The notes under the pieces were generated by a model. It was not told where the DNA came from, did not search any database, and was given only the letters and a program-made list of their open reading frames with translations. From assembly GCA_032718565.1 (NCBI GenBank), contig JAVGVS010000295.1, positions 474,032 through 538,031 of the forward strand: DNA of 64,000 nt. Direction: 5' to 3'. Both the position numbers and the translations under genes were made by a program. Source of the DNA: Distichodus sexfasciatus (taxonomy: Eukaryota > Chordata > Actinopteri > Characiformes > Distichodontidae). Below, one piece after another: positions 27,301 to 61,186 of the stretch; positions within the stretch are counted from its first letter, which is position 1, and the number at the start of each line of letters is the position of its first letter.

Positions 27301-29332
27301 AAGTATGTGCCCGCAGTCAAGTCCACACAGGGGCGATGACATGCTCACATCCTCCTAAGCATTAAGCAACACAACTATGCATTGTGTGCACTGCATCACA
27401 AGGCAACCTGCTGTCACAGAACTTCAACACCTTTCCATACCTCTCATTAACAAACTCCAAGCATTAGGGCAACTGGTGGCATAATGGCTGGGCGCCCGGC
27501 CCGTGATCAGAAGGTCTCAGGTTCGAATCCAGGGCCAGTTACCACTGAGGTACTCGTGAGCAAGGTACCGCCCCCAAGCACTGCTGCCCCGGCCCTTCCC
27601 TTGTTAGCCGCCCACTGCTCCTTCACGAATGGGTCAAATGCAGAGGTCACATTTCATTGTGGTGCACTGTGTGCTGTATCACACTGACAGAATAATCACT
27701 CACTTAAATGATCACACTTCTTCTGACTTCCTTAGGCTGAACAACCTGACAGTTTGAGCACTCATCAAACTTCAAATCACTTAGGCAAGTCCTTTCTCTA
27801 ATACACTCTAAGCTTATATCTTTGGCTATGCTAAGTACCACTTCAAACTGCATATTATCAGAAGACATTTATTACAACAGCAGCAACCAACACAAAAGTA
27901 GTGCCTAACTGTTAAGGTGTCTAAGCAAAGCCCTTTAAAGATCCAAAGGGAGGAAGTTGGTGTATAAGACGTTTTGATCGGAAGGTCGCCGATTCGAATA
28001 TTGGACCGGTAAAGGTACGACTGAGGTACTCATGAGCAAGGTACCGACCCCAAGCACTGCCCACTGCTCCTTCATGGATGGGTGGGCAGTGCTTGGGGTC
28101 GGTACCAAACGCACAGGTCACATTTCGTTGTGGTGCACTGTGTTCACAATGACAAATAATCACACACTATAACTTTTTTTCACTTTCAGCTAATAACACG
28201 GGGAGCTTGAAGTGAATCGAGTTAGCCAAGTGCTCACTACAGCAAACCTATCTCGTAGTATACTAAACCAAGTTAGAGTCTGAATCTAAATGACAGTGGA
28301 ATTTTCTACACTACACTCATTAAAATACACGCCAACACCTATGTCAAAGCCGTTGGTTTAAAACCTGACATTAAAAAGCAGCCTGGCTAACCTCCAACCC
28401 ACAAGTTAACCGGAGATTCTAAAGCAAACGCCACAATCCCGTTTCGTTGATTTAGCAACCCTTTAAGTCGAAATTTACCCCAACACACCCACCCTATGTG
28501 TACGTCTGATGCGTGAGGCCGGTTTTAATCCACTGAGATAAAGCAAAGGCACTGGAAAATGCTAACAGGCTAGTGTAATAAAGAACTAATCTACACTGCC
28601 GCCATATTGACCAAAACAAAATGGCTGAACAAGAGATTAGTTGACAAAGTCAGCTGGCTACACATAGACCGACTTGCTTAGGCTTTCCCAGGGGTGCGTG
28701 AAATGCTAGCGTGTCAGAAGGGAATCACAAAAGACAACCACACTCTGCTCTGACACAAACGGGTAAGAGAGTCCGAATCGGAACGAAGCCGTTCCTGTTC
28801 TCGGTTAATAAGGGGTATAAAAGCGGCAGGAAAGCTAGCGTTAGCATTCCGTGGAGAATCCGGCTCGCACACGTCGTATAGCAATTGAGGCTTATTCGTT
28901 ATGTGGACGTGAGGATGAACTGCAAATTCTGATGATGTTTTGCGGGATGACTTAACTGACGCGTGCCTTCTGCAAGTTTACGCGATAGCAAAGCTAAGGC
29001 TAGCGTCAGCAAATCTAGTTAGCCAGCGTGCTAACGTGTGCTTGTTCGCCACTCGATACCTGTAGTTCGGCCCTTTCCACTTCCCAGTGCGACCGCTCCA
29101 TCTCGAAACGGGCCCATTCGTGCTGAATGTAGTGTAAGATCCCCGGGATGGTGTATTGCTGGGCCCTCGGCATCTCATCTGGCTGCTGTTGGACCATCGG
29201 TGCAGCCCCTCCGCCCCCGATCTGCGGATTAAGGCTGTTGTTATTCCCATGCTGCGACGCTGGCTGCTGTCTCGGGGTGGCCATTCCTCCTATTCCCCCG
29301 CCTCCTCCTCCTCCGCCGGGGTGTTCATCCAT
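6314..29332 (-). CDS. strn3: striatin-3, complete, 16 coding exons, 714 aa
   Basis: Striatin-3 is a scaffold of STRIPAK, where it acts as a B''' regulatory subunit of PP2A and binds MOB4, CCM3/STRIP proteins and calmodulin. Exons in gene order: 29060-29332, 19520-19623, 19330-19403, 19142-19223, 18424-18600, 18169-18310, 14850-14991, 12700-12836, 11762-11937, 10066-10113, 9232-9353, 8928-9095, 7869-8009, 7341-7442, 7101-7187, 6314-6483. They sum to 2145 nt with consistent phases. Residues 1-60 are Gly/Gln-rich. IPGILHYIQHEW and the coiled-coil (RIKMLEYALKQER) follow. LRQYLQEVGYTDTILDVR lies in exons 4-5, an acidic linker in exon 6, and WD40 repeats from about residue 390 to the AKVFV end. The length nearly equals the short human isoform (about 713 aa). 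All introns are GT-AG except intron 9, which has a GC donor. The start is the first ATG and opens MDEHPGGG. It is head-to-head with ap4s1. Confidence 0.97.
10236..10395 (-). mobile_element. tRNA-derived SINE, family A, fragment
   Basis: Reverse-strand fragment sharing the tail motifs of the copies at 11003-11286 and 27466-27708: GTGAGTGATTATTTGTCAC, a CACAGTGT run and CCTCCGTGAAGGAG. It is diverged and lacks most of the tRNA-like head. It sits in strn3 intron 9. Confidence 0.6.
10637..10815 (+). mobile_element. tRNA-derived SINE, family A, 5'-truncated
   Basis: Begins in the ACCGGTAAAGGTACCACTGAG segment and runs through CTCCTTCACGGATGGGTCAAA and GTGGTGCACTGTGTGCTGTG to a CTCACTTTCACTTTC tail. 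It is the same family as 11003-11286, about 200 bases upstream of that copy. Confidence 0.7.
11003..11286 (+). mobile_element. tRNA-derived SINE, family A, near full length
   Basis: The tRNA-like head holds a B-box-like GGTTTGAATCC near 11070. The body has GGTAAAGGTACCACTGAGG and TGCTCCTTCACGGATGGG, and the tail has GTGGTGCACTGTGTGCTGTG and CACTCACTTTCAC. This is the best reference copy of the family in the window, lying in strn3 intron 9. Confidence 0.75.
11428..11585 (-). mobile_element. SINE family B tail fragment
   Basis: Reverse-complement tail of the family seen complete at 35899-36267: the end of the element (CCCTGCGGTGTGTTGG on the minus strand, GGTCTCCGCCATGCGCC) and the AATTGTACCCGTAAGGTATG part. 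The head is missing. Confidence 0.55.
11580..11760. other. strn3: GC donor of strn3 intron 9
   Basis: The minus-strand exon 11762-11937 ends in ...GCCAAAAA and is followed by GCAAGTGG at 11761 downwards. Phase with the next 48-nt exon (10066-10113) is correct only with this GC donor, giving PAKKSASFDVEP. GC-AG introns are spliced by the major spliceosome and are often alternatively used. Confidence 0.8.
13340..13500 (-). mobile_element. SINE family B tail fragment
   Basis: Reverse-strand tail with the CATTCATTTCATCATTATCC end, a GGGGCGCGGCGGGGACC segment and GGTGTGTTGGCGGTGTGC. Same family as 35899-36267, truncated at the head. In strn3 intron 7. Confidence 0.6.
13873..14550 (+). mobile_element. 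Tc1-type transposon relic, internally deleted
   Basis: The left end reads AGTCATGGCCAAAAACATTG, typical of fish Tc1 elements. Long subterminal inverted repeats are visible: AATGCTTGGGTATTGTCATG near 13950 is repeated in reverse near 14470. Between them a piece of the DDE transposase C-terminal region is encoded on the plus strand at about 14070-14260 (QDNDPKHSSK and SPDLNPIKHLW in one frame). The N-terminal half is gone. In strn3 intron 7, where it is non-functional. Confidence 0.8.
15242..16060. other. repeat-like stretch in strn3 intron 6
   Basis: Two stretches look like dispersed repeats: about 15245-15690, with ACGACCGATATTGG near its start and CCAGTCGAAAACTGGTCGACC near its end, and about 15690-16060, a GC-richer block starting with ACTTAGTGCTACGTGACGCG. 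I cannot assign them to a named superfamily and see no transposase. Confidence 0.35.
16251..16443 (-). mobile_element. tRNA-derived SINE, family C
   Basis: On the minus strand it starts GGTGGCCTAGTGGTAGGA (A-box side), has B-box GGTTCGTATCC, and ends with CTGGATAAGAGCGTCTGCTA and AATGCTGTAAATG. That 3' end is widespread among teleost SINEs. Near full length, in strn3 intron 6. Confidence 0.8.
17652..17735 (-). mobile_element. tRNA-like SINE head fragment
   Basis: On the minus strand, GGTAGCATAGCGGTTAGGGG followed by GATCAGAGAGTCGCATG resembles the tRNA-derived head of family A, joined directly to AAATAATCACTCAC, which is the family tail. Apparently an internally deleted copy. Confidence 0.5.
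18642..18834 (+). mobile_element. tRNA-derived SINE, family C
   Basis: Head GTGGCCTAGTGGTAGGACC, B-box GGTTCAAATCC, and a diverged tail (GAAGAGCGACTGCTACATGCC, CAAATGTAAAC). It lies just outside strn3 exon 5 in intron 4. A second head-only fragment (GGTCTAGTGGTAGGATA) follows near 18970. Confidence 0.7.
23112..23643. repeat. duplicated intronic segment, copy 1
   Basis: About 532 bases that recur at 25121-25650 in the same orientation with roughly ten differences (about 98% by eye), both copies having sharp edges. On the minus strand the right part encodes a short open tail ending KPLTEEQLEDD-stop, kept in both copies; I do not recognise the protein. Either a local duplication or two copies of a low-copy repeat. 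Confidence 0.85.
25121..25650. repeat. duplicated intronic segment, copy 2
   Basis: Second copy, starting 2009 bases after copy 1. It begins TTGGCTCAAATGAGAGTCAG and ends near AATAATATCCTAC, like copy 1. Flanking bases outside these limits do not match. See 23112-23643. Confidence 0.85.
27466..27708 (+). mobile_element. tRNA-derived SINE, family A
   Basis: tRNA-like head (GGCAACTGGTGGCATAATGG) with a perfect B-box GGTTCGAATCC at about 27521. The body has TACCACTGAGGTACTCGTGAG and CTCCTTCACGAATGGGTCAAA, and the tail GTGGTGCACTGTGTGCTGTA then CACTCACTTA. In strn3 intron 1. Confidence 0.8.
27953..28182 (+). mobile_element. tRNA-derived SINE, family A, with inverted insertion
   Basis: Family A copy with a diverged B-box (GATTCGAATAT). 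After GGATGGGT, where other copies continue CAAATGC, it carries an inverted copy of its own upstream segment, making a perfect 25-bp palindrome arm pair (28040-28064 and 28082-28106). Confidence 0.8.
28040..28106. repeat. perfect inverted repeat, 25-bp arms, 17-nt loop
   Basis: Arm 28040-28064 (starts GGTACCGACCCCAAGC) is the exact reverse complement of 28082-28106 (ends GCTTGGGGTCGGTACC); the loop is 28065-28081. The second arm is an insertion relative to other family A SINEs, as expected from fold-back template switching during replication. Confidence 0.92.
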
Positions 29333-29837
29333 TTAAAAAACAGGGAAGTCCCGGTAGAAGTTGCCGTTGGTTCACGAGCGTTTCCTCGTCAATCCCCGGC
29401 TCTGTCCGCCTGTCGATGGCGCGCGGCCTCGTCCGGGAACGTGTAGGCACGTCCGTGGGGTGGCGCGGTGTTTTGGGTTTGGCGTCAACGCTCGGATTTG
29501 CCGGCCGCCATTAGTGCAATCCCTGGATGTGAGTCTCCTTACTGCGGGCGTAAGGGAGAAGTGTGTCGCGATGCATGATGGGACGCGTTCACCAAGCTCT
29601 CTACCGCCCCCCCTCCCCTCCCCCCCATTATACACGGAGCATGCGCAGTGTACGCCGTGTATTCCCCGGCTAGATGAACTAACCACTTGCTCCGTATGTA
29701 AGAAAGAATTTAACACGTTGTGATAAATGGAAACATGAATTTATGCGACATTTATTGTGTCTTTGAAAGCTTTTTTCAACCCCGTAGTAATGTTTTGTGT
29801 GTGTGTTTAGTGGTGACATTTCTTTGCATCAACCACA
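29333..29837. promoter_or_regulatory. bidirectional promoter of strn3 and ap4s1
   Basis: 505 bases separate the two start codons in divergent orientation. The strn3-side half is GC- and CpG-rich in contrast to the AT-rich surroundings, and there is no TATA box at a sensible place, as for a CpG-island housekeeping promoter. An NRF1-like site lies at 29638-29650. A TTTAG acceptor-like site at about 29804-29808 suggests ap4s1 has an upstream non-coding exon. Confidence 0.75.
29638..29650. promoter_or_regulatory. NRF1-like site
   Basis: GAGCATGCGCAGT matches the core of the NRF1 consensus (GCGCATGCGC) with good half-site identity. It sits centrally between strn3 and ap4s1 next to a C-rich run (29606-29627) that could bind Sp/KLF factors. 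Confidence 0.5.
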
Positions 29838-30257
29838 ATGATAAAATTCCTGCTGATGGTCAATAAGCAGGGCCAAACTCGGCTGTCCAAATACTACGAG
29901 CATGTGGACATTGGGAAAAGAGCTACTTTGGAAGCCGACGTGGTCAAGGGCTGCCTGTTCCGTAAGAAAGATGAGGTCAGTTTAGCTATTTCATACTTTT
30001 ATGCATTCATCATTTTATTCATTTTGACAGTCTACTATCGACTAATTCGTACTAAGGTCCAAGGTGATTATGTGACTATGTTGCTAATCCTTGTATTGTA
30101 AAATGTTAATAATGATGACTTTCTTTTTAAAATAAAAACCCCAAAACAATTTCTAGTGTTCGTTTGTGGAATACAAGGACTACAAATTGGTGTATAGGCA
30201 GTATGCTGCTCTTTTTATTGTAGTCGGTATCACTGATAATGAAGTGAGTTCTTCTTC

Positions 30258-30310
<53 letters not shown>

Positions 30311-31102
30311 GTATGTAATAATAAATTACAATTGATGTTGTAATCTGAGTTCATTAAATAATTTTCCATGTATATTATATTTTACATATTATATTTTTTC
30401 CATCACAGAATGAGCTCTCTATTTATGAACTTGTCCACAATTTTGTTGAAGTGCTTGACAAGTACTTCAGCCGTGTGGTAAGTTCAAGTAGAACTTTGCT
30501 ATGGTGTCATTAAATAATAATCAATCTTTTATGTGATGAAGCTTCAGGCAGAAATTATCTGGCCAGTGTTTGTCAATAGTCTACACTTTGTGACTCAGCT
30601 GAATGCAACCTCTTAATGTAGTTCCTGACAGGGATGGTGAATGTCTTTTAGGGATCATAGCAACTTTCCAACCTTAATGGGTTGCTCTAGCTGACTATGA
30701 TCAGATTAAAGAAATGTGTACACATAAAATGCATATATACATTTTTGAATGTGCATGTATACTTTTAAAGATGTATAAGGGATATTCACATTTCCCTGTA
30801 TAACTGACATAACATTGTGCCATTTTTTCCAGAGTGAACTGGATGTATCCTTTAGACATAATTTTGGCAAAAATTATAGTGTTTATATACTGTGTGTCTG
30901 CATACTGCTTTTGCTACTTTAAAGGCTTATGTCAACTTGTGTATGAAACATGAATTCCTTAATTCTCTATCAGATAATGTTCAATTTGGATAAGGTGCAT
31001 ATTATTCTTGATGAGATGATCCTGAATGGACACATTGTGGAAACCAACAAGAACCGCATACTGGCACCACTGCTGGCCTTAGATAAGATGGCAGAAAACT
31101 GA
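29838..31102 (+). CDS. ap4s1: AP-4 complex subunit sigma-1, complete, 5 coding exons, 144 aa
   Basis: Small (sigma) chain of the AP-4 adaptor, a clathrin-independent coat that sorts cargo such as ATG9A at the trans-Golgi network; human loss causes hereditary spastic paraplegia SPG52. Exons: 29838-29975, 30157-30243, 30409-30477, 30833-30844 and 30974-31102, summing to 435 nt with all junctions in phase. The 144-aa product matches the human length. Family landmarks are the longin-type start MIKFLLMVNKQGQTRLSKYY, then YKLVYRQYAALFIVVG, LVHNFVEVLDKYF and FNLDKVHIILDEM. Exon 4 is only 12 nt (SELD). Intron 4 (30845-30973) has a U12-type donor and branch site. Divergent from strn3, convergent with hectd1. 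Confidence 0.97.
30259..30311. repeat. ATT microsatellite
   Basis: Uninterrupted TAT/ATT repeat in ap4s1 intron 2, starting about 15 bases after the donor. Confidence 0.95.
30845..30973 (+). other. ap4s1: U12-type (minor spliceosome) intron of ap4s1
   Basis: The donor is GTATCCTTT, an exact match to the U12 5' splice-site consensus. The branch site TTCCTTAAT lies at 30955-30963, with its adenosine about 11 bases from the AG. Length 129 nt, GT-AG subtype. It follows the 12-nt exon 30833-30844. Confidence 0.9.
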
Positions 31103-31139
31103 CAGCTACAGCTTTAGTAAAGGTGTACATTGTAAACAT

Positions 31140-31145
31140 AATAAA
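31140..31145 (+). promoter_or_regulatory. ap4s1: ap4s1 polyadenylation signal
   Basis: AATAAA 38 bases after the ap4s1 stop codon. It is the first canonical hexamer downstream and implies a very short 3' UTR. Confidence 0.6.
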
Positions 31146-31215
31146 TGATACATAATTTCCTATTTTTATTCAGTTGTTCAGTTATCACTGGTCTCATGCA
31201 TAAGTAAACGTATAT

Positions 31216-31300
31216 CAAAGTCAAAGTAAACTTTGTCATCTCTGCTATATACATGAATACAGAGAGACGAGACAACGTGGCTCCAGTTATTACAGAAAAC
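31216..31300. repeat. dispersed teleost repeat fragment
   Basis: AAGTCAAAGTAAACTTTGTC, then ATACATGAATACAGAGAGACGA. The same core (AAGTCAAGTAGAGCTTTATTG, ATATACATTTTGTACACATTG, GAGACGAAATA) recurs at 48571-48640. A common fish interspersed repeat of uncertain class. Confidence 0.55.
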
Positions 31301-32207
31301 AAAGAGATAAGTAAGGCACATAGAATAAGCATATATAAATAGTTTATAAAATATAAACTTGAAACTAGAGATAGAAAAAGAAACTGCAATTTAAGTTACA
31401 TGCTGTATTCAGACTACAGCTATGGTTCTATATTTGTTTTATTTTTGCATTGACTGTGCATAAGATCTGTAGCAGTTTAATATGGAAATTCTGAACAGAC
31501 AATATATTAAAAATAACAGCGTCTTTACAAAGTCTAAGTTAACTAAGCCTATGTGAGGAGTTCAATAAGATAAAACCACATAACTACATTAATCATATCA
31601 AGACATAAGGTGTTAGAACAGAACAATAAAGTGACATTACGAAGAAAAAAGAATTAAAGATGCGAATAGAAATTTGTCACTTGGTATTTAAGCTTTTGTT
31701 ATGACAGCTTCAATAAATTGTGAAACGGAACAATTACAAGAGGAGTATGTACAAATAATGTTCAATAATTTGTGCAGTTATTGTAACAGCAGCCAAGTGG
31801 AGAGAAATTACAATTACAATCATTTAATCAACAGAATTTGTGTGTTTTTAAGATACTATTGAGTGTATACCAACTTGGCATACTCCTGTTAAAATAGACC
31901 TCAACAGACTTTTCATTAAATATGTGCCCTAACCAAGCAACTGAGTTTTGTAGTCTAAGAGCATCATCACCTGTGATTAAGCCAAATGTTACCTTAGCAT
32001 ACATTATCATATTAAGTGTATAGACGTCAGACATCAAATGGAACATGCACTTATTTTTATATTGCAATTTTTTAATAAACAGCTGTTTACTTGAAGTGTT
32101 TATAATGTTTATATAAAATGCTTATACATGCTTATAAATGCTTATCTACAGTTTAGGAAAACAAAAGAGTGGGTAGTTTAAAAAAAGTGGTGCAGGCAGA
32201 GTCATGG

Positions 32208-57780
<25,573 letters not shown>

Positions 57781-57786
57781 AATGTG

Positions 57787-59106
57787 CTGTGGGCCATAAG
57801 AGGAAATGAAAACCCTGAACAGGTGCTGCACAATTAAAACAACAGCTACTACAACTACAATGAATGAATAAATAAATAAATCGCTATTTTGACATGCAGG
57901 CTCAGATTGACAGACTCGCAATATAGTCTGATATCAATTTTTGTTAATTGTTTTAGTGCTAATCCCAACTACAATTTTGATAATAATATATTGATAATTA
58001 AATGAAAACATCTATTGCGCAGCTTATGTAATTCCTCAACGGCTTTTTAGTTGTCAGCTTTTTAAATCTGCCTCGAGGTTGTTCTAGACATGTGCTAAGC
58101 ACAATGAAAACATAATTAAAAAAAAAATAATAATAAACCAATTCAATAAACTATGCTGGTTATACAGCGGACAAACAAAAAATCCAAAATATTCTGTGCA
58201 AATGTAAAACCCAGCAAAGTTGCAGCAATAAAACAATATCAGCCATTTTCCTATCTTCAAATAAACCCAATAATACAACATATAGATGTTGTTATTAATT
58301 TAGGAATTCTATTGGAATATAAAACACACACATTGTAATTCTTTCTAGATAAATGTAAATGTTTCACCTCTATAAATGTAAATGTCCAGGTTCATGATAA
58401 TTCTATATATGCTATTAGGGGCGTCACTTTCCCAAAAGTCAAGTTGGATCAAACAAACCTCGTTCGAATAGCCTCGTTTGCAGTCCACATTGGGTTAGTG
58501 CGCTCAGAGCGGAGCTGTGGAAAGTAACTGATGCTCCGTTGTTCTCTTTGAACTTGTGCAGCAACACAATCTACAGCCATAAACGTCATTATGGCATTAC
58601 GACACCCAGGGGCGTCACTTGGACCATATTAATGTGCATTAATGCAAAATTTCAATAGTGCAGTCACAGTTAAACAGTGACTTCTTGCGGTTTGTTTTTA
58701 GTGAATTAGTATGTTAAGGTAACACATTCGATTTAGTTTACTTAGATGCATACGTAAGAGTACAATTACATACTTAAATCAAACGTTCAACGTGAAGAAT
58801 GTTTAAAAAGTGGCAACGTAATGGCAATGCACCTGCCCGGTTTCTACCGAATGTGACTTACTGTTCTAACGTCATAAAGAACTTTTTGTCAAAGCGACTT
58901 TTCGATCGATTAGTCAATTATAATATTTTCATACTCGAATTTGAAATGTGGTTCCCACGAAACGCGCGGAACTTTAATATACGCTTGGTAATTTAATATA
59001 ATTCACTTCGGCACGCTAAATATATATGAAGAATTTAAAGATGTTTGTACAGAATTTCCAAATTATGGTTTATAGATGATGTGTTTAGGTATGACCCAAT
59101 TCGTTT

Positions 59107-59107
<1 letters not shown>
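57787..59107. other. upstream of hectd1
   Basis: A splice acceptor directly upstream of the start codon (CCCACAG before CACATTATG on the minus strand, at 57787) implies a non-coding first exon further up, which I cannot place. The region is AT-rich with no CpG island, so the promoter may lie near or beyond the gap. Two short GGGGCGTCACTT motifs at about 58419 and 58609 are repeat-like. Confidence 0.4.

Positions 59108-59175
<68 letters not shown>
59108..59175. repeat. AAT microsatellite ending at the assembly gap
   Basis: TAATAATAAT repeat running directly into ten Ns (59176-59185). The repeat probably caused the assembly break. Confidence 0.95.
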
Positions 59176-59185
59176 NNNNNNNNNN
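59176..59185. other. assembly gap, 10 Ns
   Basis: Ten N bases. Real length and the orientation of what follows are uncertain, so linkage to the right-hand part should be treated with care. Confidence 0.99.
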
Positions 59186-59221
59186 TTGAAAACCCACTCA
59201 CATTTTCATGTTTGCATTTAG

Positions 59222-59317
59222 AGAGAGTCTGCAGCTGTGTGTTGGCCCAGTCCTCCACACACTCCTTACCAACATAGAGAAGAAACTTCAGGGTAATGCC
59301 TCACATGCTGACAGGTG
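59222..59317 (+). CDS. single unassigned coding exon
   Basis: A T-rich tract and TTTAG acceptor precede it and a strong donor (CAG|GTGAGTG) follows. The 96-nt interval has one long clean frame reading ESLQLCVGPVLHTLLTN, then IEKKLQGNASHADR, which looks like helical HEAT-type protein sequence. I do not recognise the gene. The next neighbour of HECTD1 in human is HEATR5A, but I could not confirm a match, and the strand does not fit unless the contig is flipped. No partner exon is visible in the rest of the window. Confidence 0.5.
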
Positions 59318-60390
59318 AGTGTTTTTTTGGTGCCAACACTTGATAATTGGAACCAAAAACAGTTAAAGACGTGACAATAGTAATATCCAAGCCCACATCT
59401 ACATTTATGTTCATGAGTATTTGCGTAAGTTAAAATAAAATCTAAAAGTATAGTGTTTACAGTGCATAAGTTTGATACGTGTCACTAAGCAGCTTGTGTG
59501 GAGGCTAGTTCACCCACCTCTTGTAATTCCAAAAATAGTTTACTCAAGACTAAACAGCCTTCATATCACTCAGTTTACAGTTTACCCACCTAACCCTGCT
59601 CTACAATGTGGCAGACAAAAATGGAAATGCAGTCTGCATTTTGCCATTTAGTTTTCATTTATATGCGAGAAGATCCTGCAATAATGAAAAATAAAATATT
59701 AGTGGCAATAAAAGTGGCAATTAGAAGGATCCAAGCAAAAGTCTCAAAAAGCAGCTGATGCAGAATAAGCTGTTTGGCATCGGGAGAGAAGATTTTGCAA
59801 GTTTTTCATAGGCGCAACCCACATACTCAACTCTGCTGCTTATCCCACAAATTCATTTTCTTTAGAAATGTGGAACCATTTGAAATAAACATGCTTTCCA
59901 GTGGTATAGAATTTATTGCCAAGAAGTTTTGTTACAACATAGAAACAATTGACCAAACACAAAGAGTAGTTCAGGATACATTTCACTGCATATTGTACTT
60001 GTAAAATTATGCAGGTGACAAATGAAGAATCTTGAATGTGAGAAATGTGAGGAGATATTTAACTTCATGCAGACTCAACTGATATTAGTTTTTCTATAGC
60101 CGATGCAGATCCCAAAGTCAGGGTCAGCCGATGGACAATATATGCTGCCGATTCCCCCCCCCACTATTTGCATGATAAAATGTCACTAATAATAACAATG
60201 AATACACAAATTTATTGAACACTGACTTGAATCATCTCTTGAATGTTCATTTTGTGTACATACTGCACTATACTGTCTTTAAATAAAAAAAAGTTTTTAA
60301 ACCAATTATTAAATAAAACAGGTAATGTTAGAAACTGTCAAATAAATGTTTTGTTAAAAAAAGGTTTAGAGCATTTATCAAGCAGAATTT
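59318..60390. other. unassigned AT-rich DNA
   Basis: No exon, RNA gene or recognisable element. A short repeat-like motif (GGGTCAGCCGATGGACAATA) lies near 60120. Confidence 0.4.
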
Positions 60391-60395
60391 GTATT

Positions 60396-61181
60396 TGTCA
60401 TGGTGCAGTTGGGAGAAGGAGGTGAGGACACTGAATGCAGGCAGAACATGAAGAGTTTATTGCAGGGGAACGGTAGGGTGAACTCAAAAATGGCAAAAAT
60501 GGGGAAAAACAGTTCAAAAAAGTCCAAAAAGCACACACAAAAGCAGGGCAAAAAGGCACAGGGTAAAAACAGGAACAAAGTAACAAATGAAAGATGGGAC
60601 TCGTGCTCCCAGTACTTAGGTTGTGGTGAACTGAGGAATCCTCTGTGGGGAAACAGAGAGAGCAATCTCTTGATGCTCTAAGACCCACGAGGTGCAACTG
60701 AAACGATCCAGACTCTGGAAACACACAGCAGTCTGAACGGACGGGGGTTTACTGGGAGACATGAGCCTGGGGGAAAACATAAAAACAAGGGTGAACAACG
60801 TGAGCTAATCTAACTGAAACAGAGTCCAAACAGAAACCATGAGACCAAGGAGACACAGATGAAAGTAATAATAAGCGCAGGGATGTTCTAAACAGACACT
60901 GACCGACTAGGTAGGGAGCACGCAATGCATACAACACATACAGAGGTGAGCTACGCTCTAAATAGAAAGTGAACTACTTACAAAGGCAAGTGAAGACACA
61001 GAAACCTGGCAGTGGGGAGCAAGCTAACGGGGAAAGCTAAGGCTAAGTGAGGAGACAAGAGGATTAAACACCCCAGGAATAACACCGAAAGTGAACCCAG
61101 AGAACAAGAGAAACAGAGAAACAGATACTTAGCTGGGTTCGAGGGGGCACTGTCCGGCCAAAGTCCGGAGGAACCGTGACA
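60396..61181 (-). mobile_element. solo LTR, 786 bp, with 5-bp target duplication
   Basis: GTATT flanks it at 60391-60395 and 61182-61186. Ends on the minus strand are TGTCACGGTTCC and TGCACCATGACA. An AATAAA near the minus-strand 3' end (TGCAATAAACTC) fits an R region. A different family from 44682-45189. No internal coding region. Confidence 0.87.
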
Positions 61182-61186
61182 GTATT

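Larger units (their letters stand above)
19624..29059 (-). other. strn3: strn3 intron 1, 9.4 kb
   Basis: No coding exon is supportable on either strand. Visible content: a repeat-like block at about 21130-22030 ending in GATTACTTGATTAATCAATG; the duplicated 0.53-kb segment (two copies, listed separately); two family A SINEs at 27.5 and 28.0 kb; and a conserved-looking but unassigned AT-rich remainder. First introns of this size often hold enhancers, but nothing here proves one. Confidence 0.5.
31103..32207. other. convergent intergenic region of ap4s1 and hectd1
   Basis: About 1.1 kb between the two stop codons. Plausibly 3' UTR of hectd1 (minus strand) over most of it. It contains a dispersed-repeat fragment at 31216-31300. 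No exon was seen. Confidence 0.5.

Noticed and set aside
27500..27540. Possible tRNA gene from the perfect B-box
   Set aside because: The sequence continues into a shared SINE body and tail, and no complete cloverleaf is evident. The same applies to 35899 and 18642.
28040..28106. Transcription terminator or microRNA hairpin
   Set aside because: It is an inverted insertion within a SINE in a vertebrate intron. There is no T-run for termination and no evidence of processing.
29361..29723. Open frames of 110-120 residues on both strands near the strn3/ap4s1 promoter
   Set aside because: CpG-rich DNA has few stop codons. The frames overlap the promoter and 5' UTR and have low-complexity composition.
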